Source of the DNA: an uncultured Ignavibacteria bacterium
Lineage (GTDB): Bacteria > Bacteroidota > Ignavibacteria > Ignavibacteriales > Ignavibacteriaceae
Direction of reading: 5' to 3'
Length of the DNA stretch: 23,037 nt
Assembly (NCBI GenBank): GCA_937996765.1
Contig: CALKUG010000182.1
Span: 1 to 23,037, forward strand
The notes beneath the pieces were generated by a model. It did not search any database. It was not told the origin of the DNA and was given only the letters and a program-made list of their open reading frames with translations. Below, piece after piece: positions 23,029 to 23,037 of the stretch; position 1 is the first letter of the stretch, and the number at the start of each line of letters is the position of its first letter. Made by a program: the position numbers and the translations under genes.

Positions 23029-23037
23029 TCTTAAAAG

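Noticed and set aside
1..23037. CRISPR array, insertion sequence, prophage or toxin-antitoxin genes
   Set aside because: I looked for regularly spaced repeats, transposase or integrase motifs and small paired genes and found none.

Overview
The window is ordinary chromosomal DNA from a Gram-negative bacterium, most likely of the Bacteroidota/Chlorobiota group (an Ignavibacteria-like lineage would fit). It has a BamA-Skp-LpxD outer-membrane biogenesis block with two Skp/OmpH paralogues, signal peptides and C-terminal aromatic residues typical of outer-membrane proteins, few strong Shine-Dalgarno sites, and a TAnnTTTG promoter in front of the tRNA gene. It also carries an NtrC-type (sigma-54) regulator. 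The lineage assignment is inference; no rRNA is present.

Layout. 1-4198 (+): 3' part of bamA, two ompH/skp-like chaperone genes separated by a strong terminator, and lpxD. 4214-7306 (-): truA, queD and queE (queuosine and tRNA modification), preceded by a secreted alpha/beta-hydrolase with a starch-binding-like N-terminal domain. 7376-9355 (-): an unusual single protein made of a CheY-like receiver, a cytoplasmic substrate-binding-protein-like domain and a CheW domain. 9356-9852: a hairpin-rich intergenic stretch with two terminators pointing outward. 9853-14180 (+): two adjacent genes for very long coiled-coil proteins; the second begins with four copies of an IPIPDEF(K/R)DLF motif.

14371-20158 looks like one regulatory module. 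A DUF2202 ferritin-like lipoprotein (+) converges on a sigma-54 response regulator, a sensor kinase and an outer-membrane beta-barrel (all -), and upstream of these lies a small secreted Asp/Asn-Gly-repeat (calcium-binding type) protein (-). The two secreted-protein genes at either end each carry a sigma-54-like -24/-12 element (TTGGCACGGT..TTG) and an upstream palindrome (TCGnCCA-TT-TGGGCGA). The palindromes sit about 83 and 104 bp from the -24 element, a difference of two helical turns. I infer that the encoded kinase/regulator pair controls both ends, and also its own operon by read-through past a terminator. This is the best candidate here for an undescribed system.

20399-23037: a CYTH-domain protein (+), a FadL/OmpP1-type outer-membrane transporter (-), and tRNA-Asp (GTC) with its own promoter and terminator. 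About 120 bp after the tRNA 3' end there is a second, broken copy of that end carrying a 16-bp perfect palindrome. No CRISPR array, insertion sequence or rRNA was seen.
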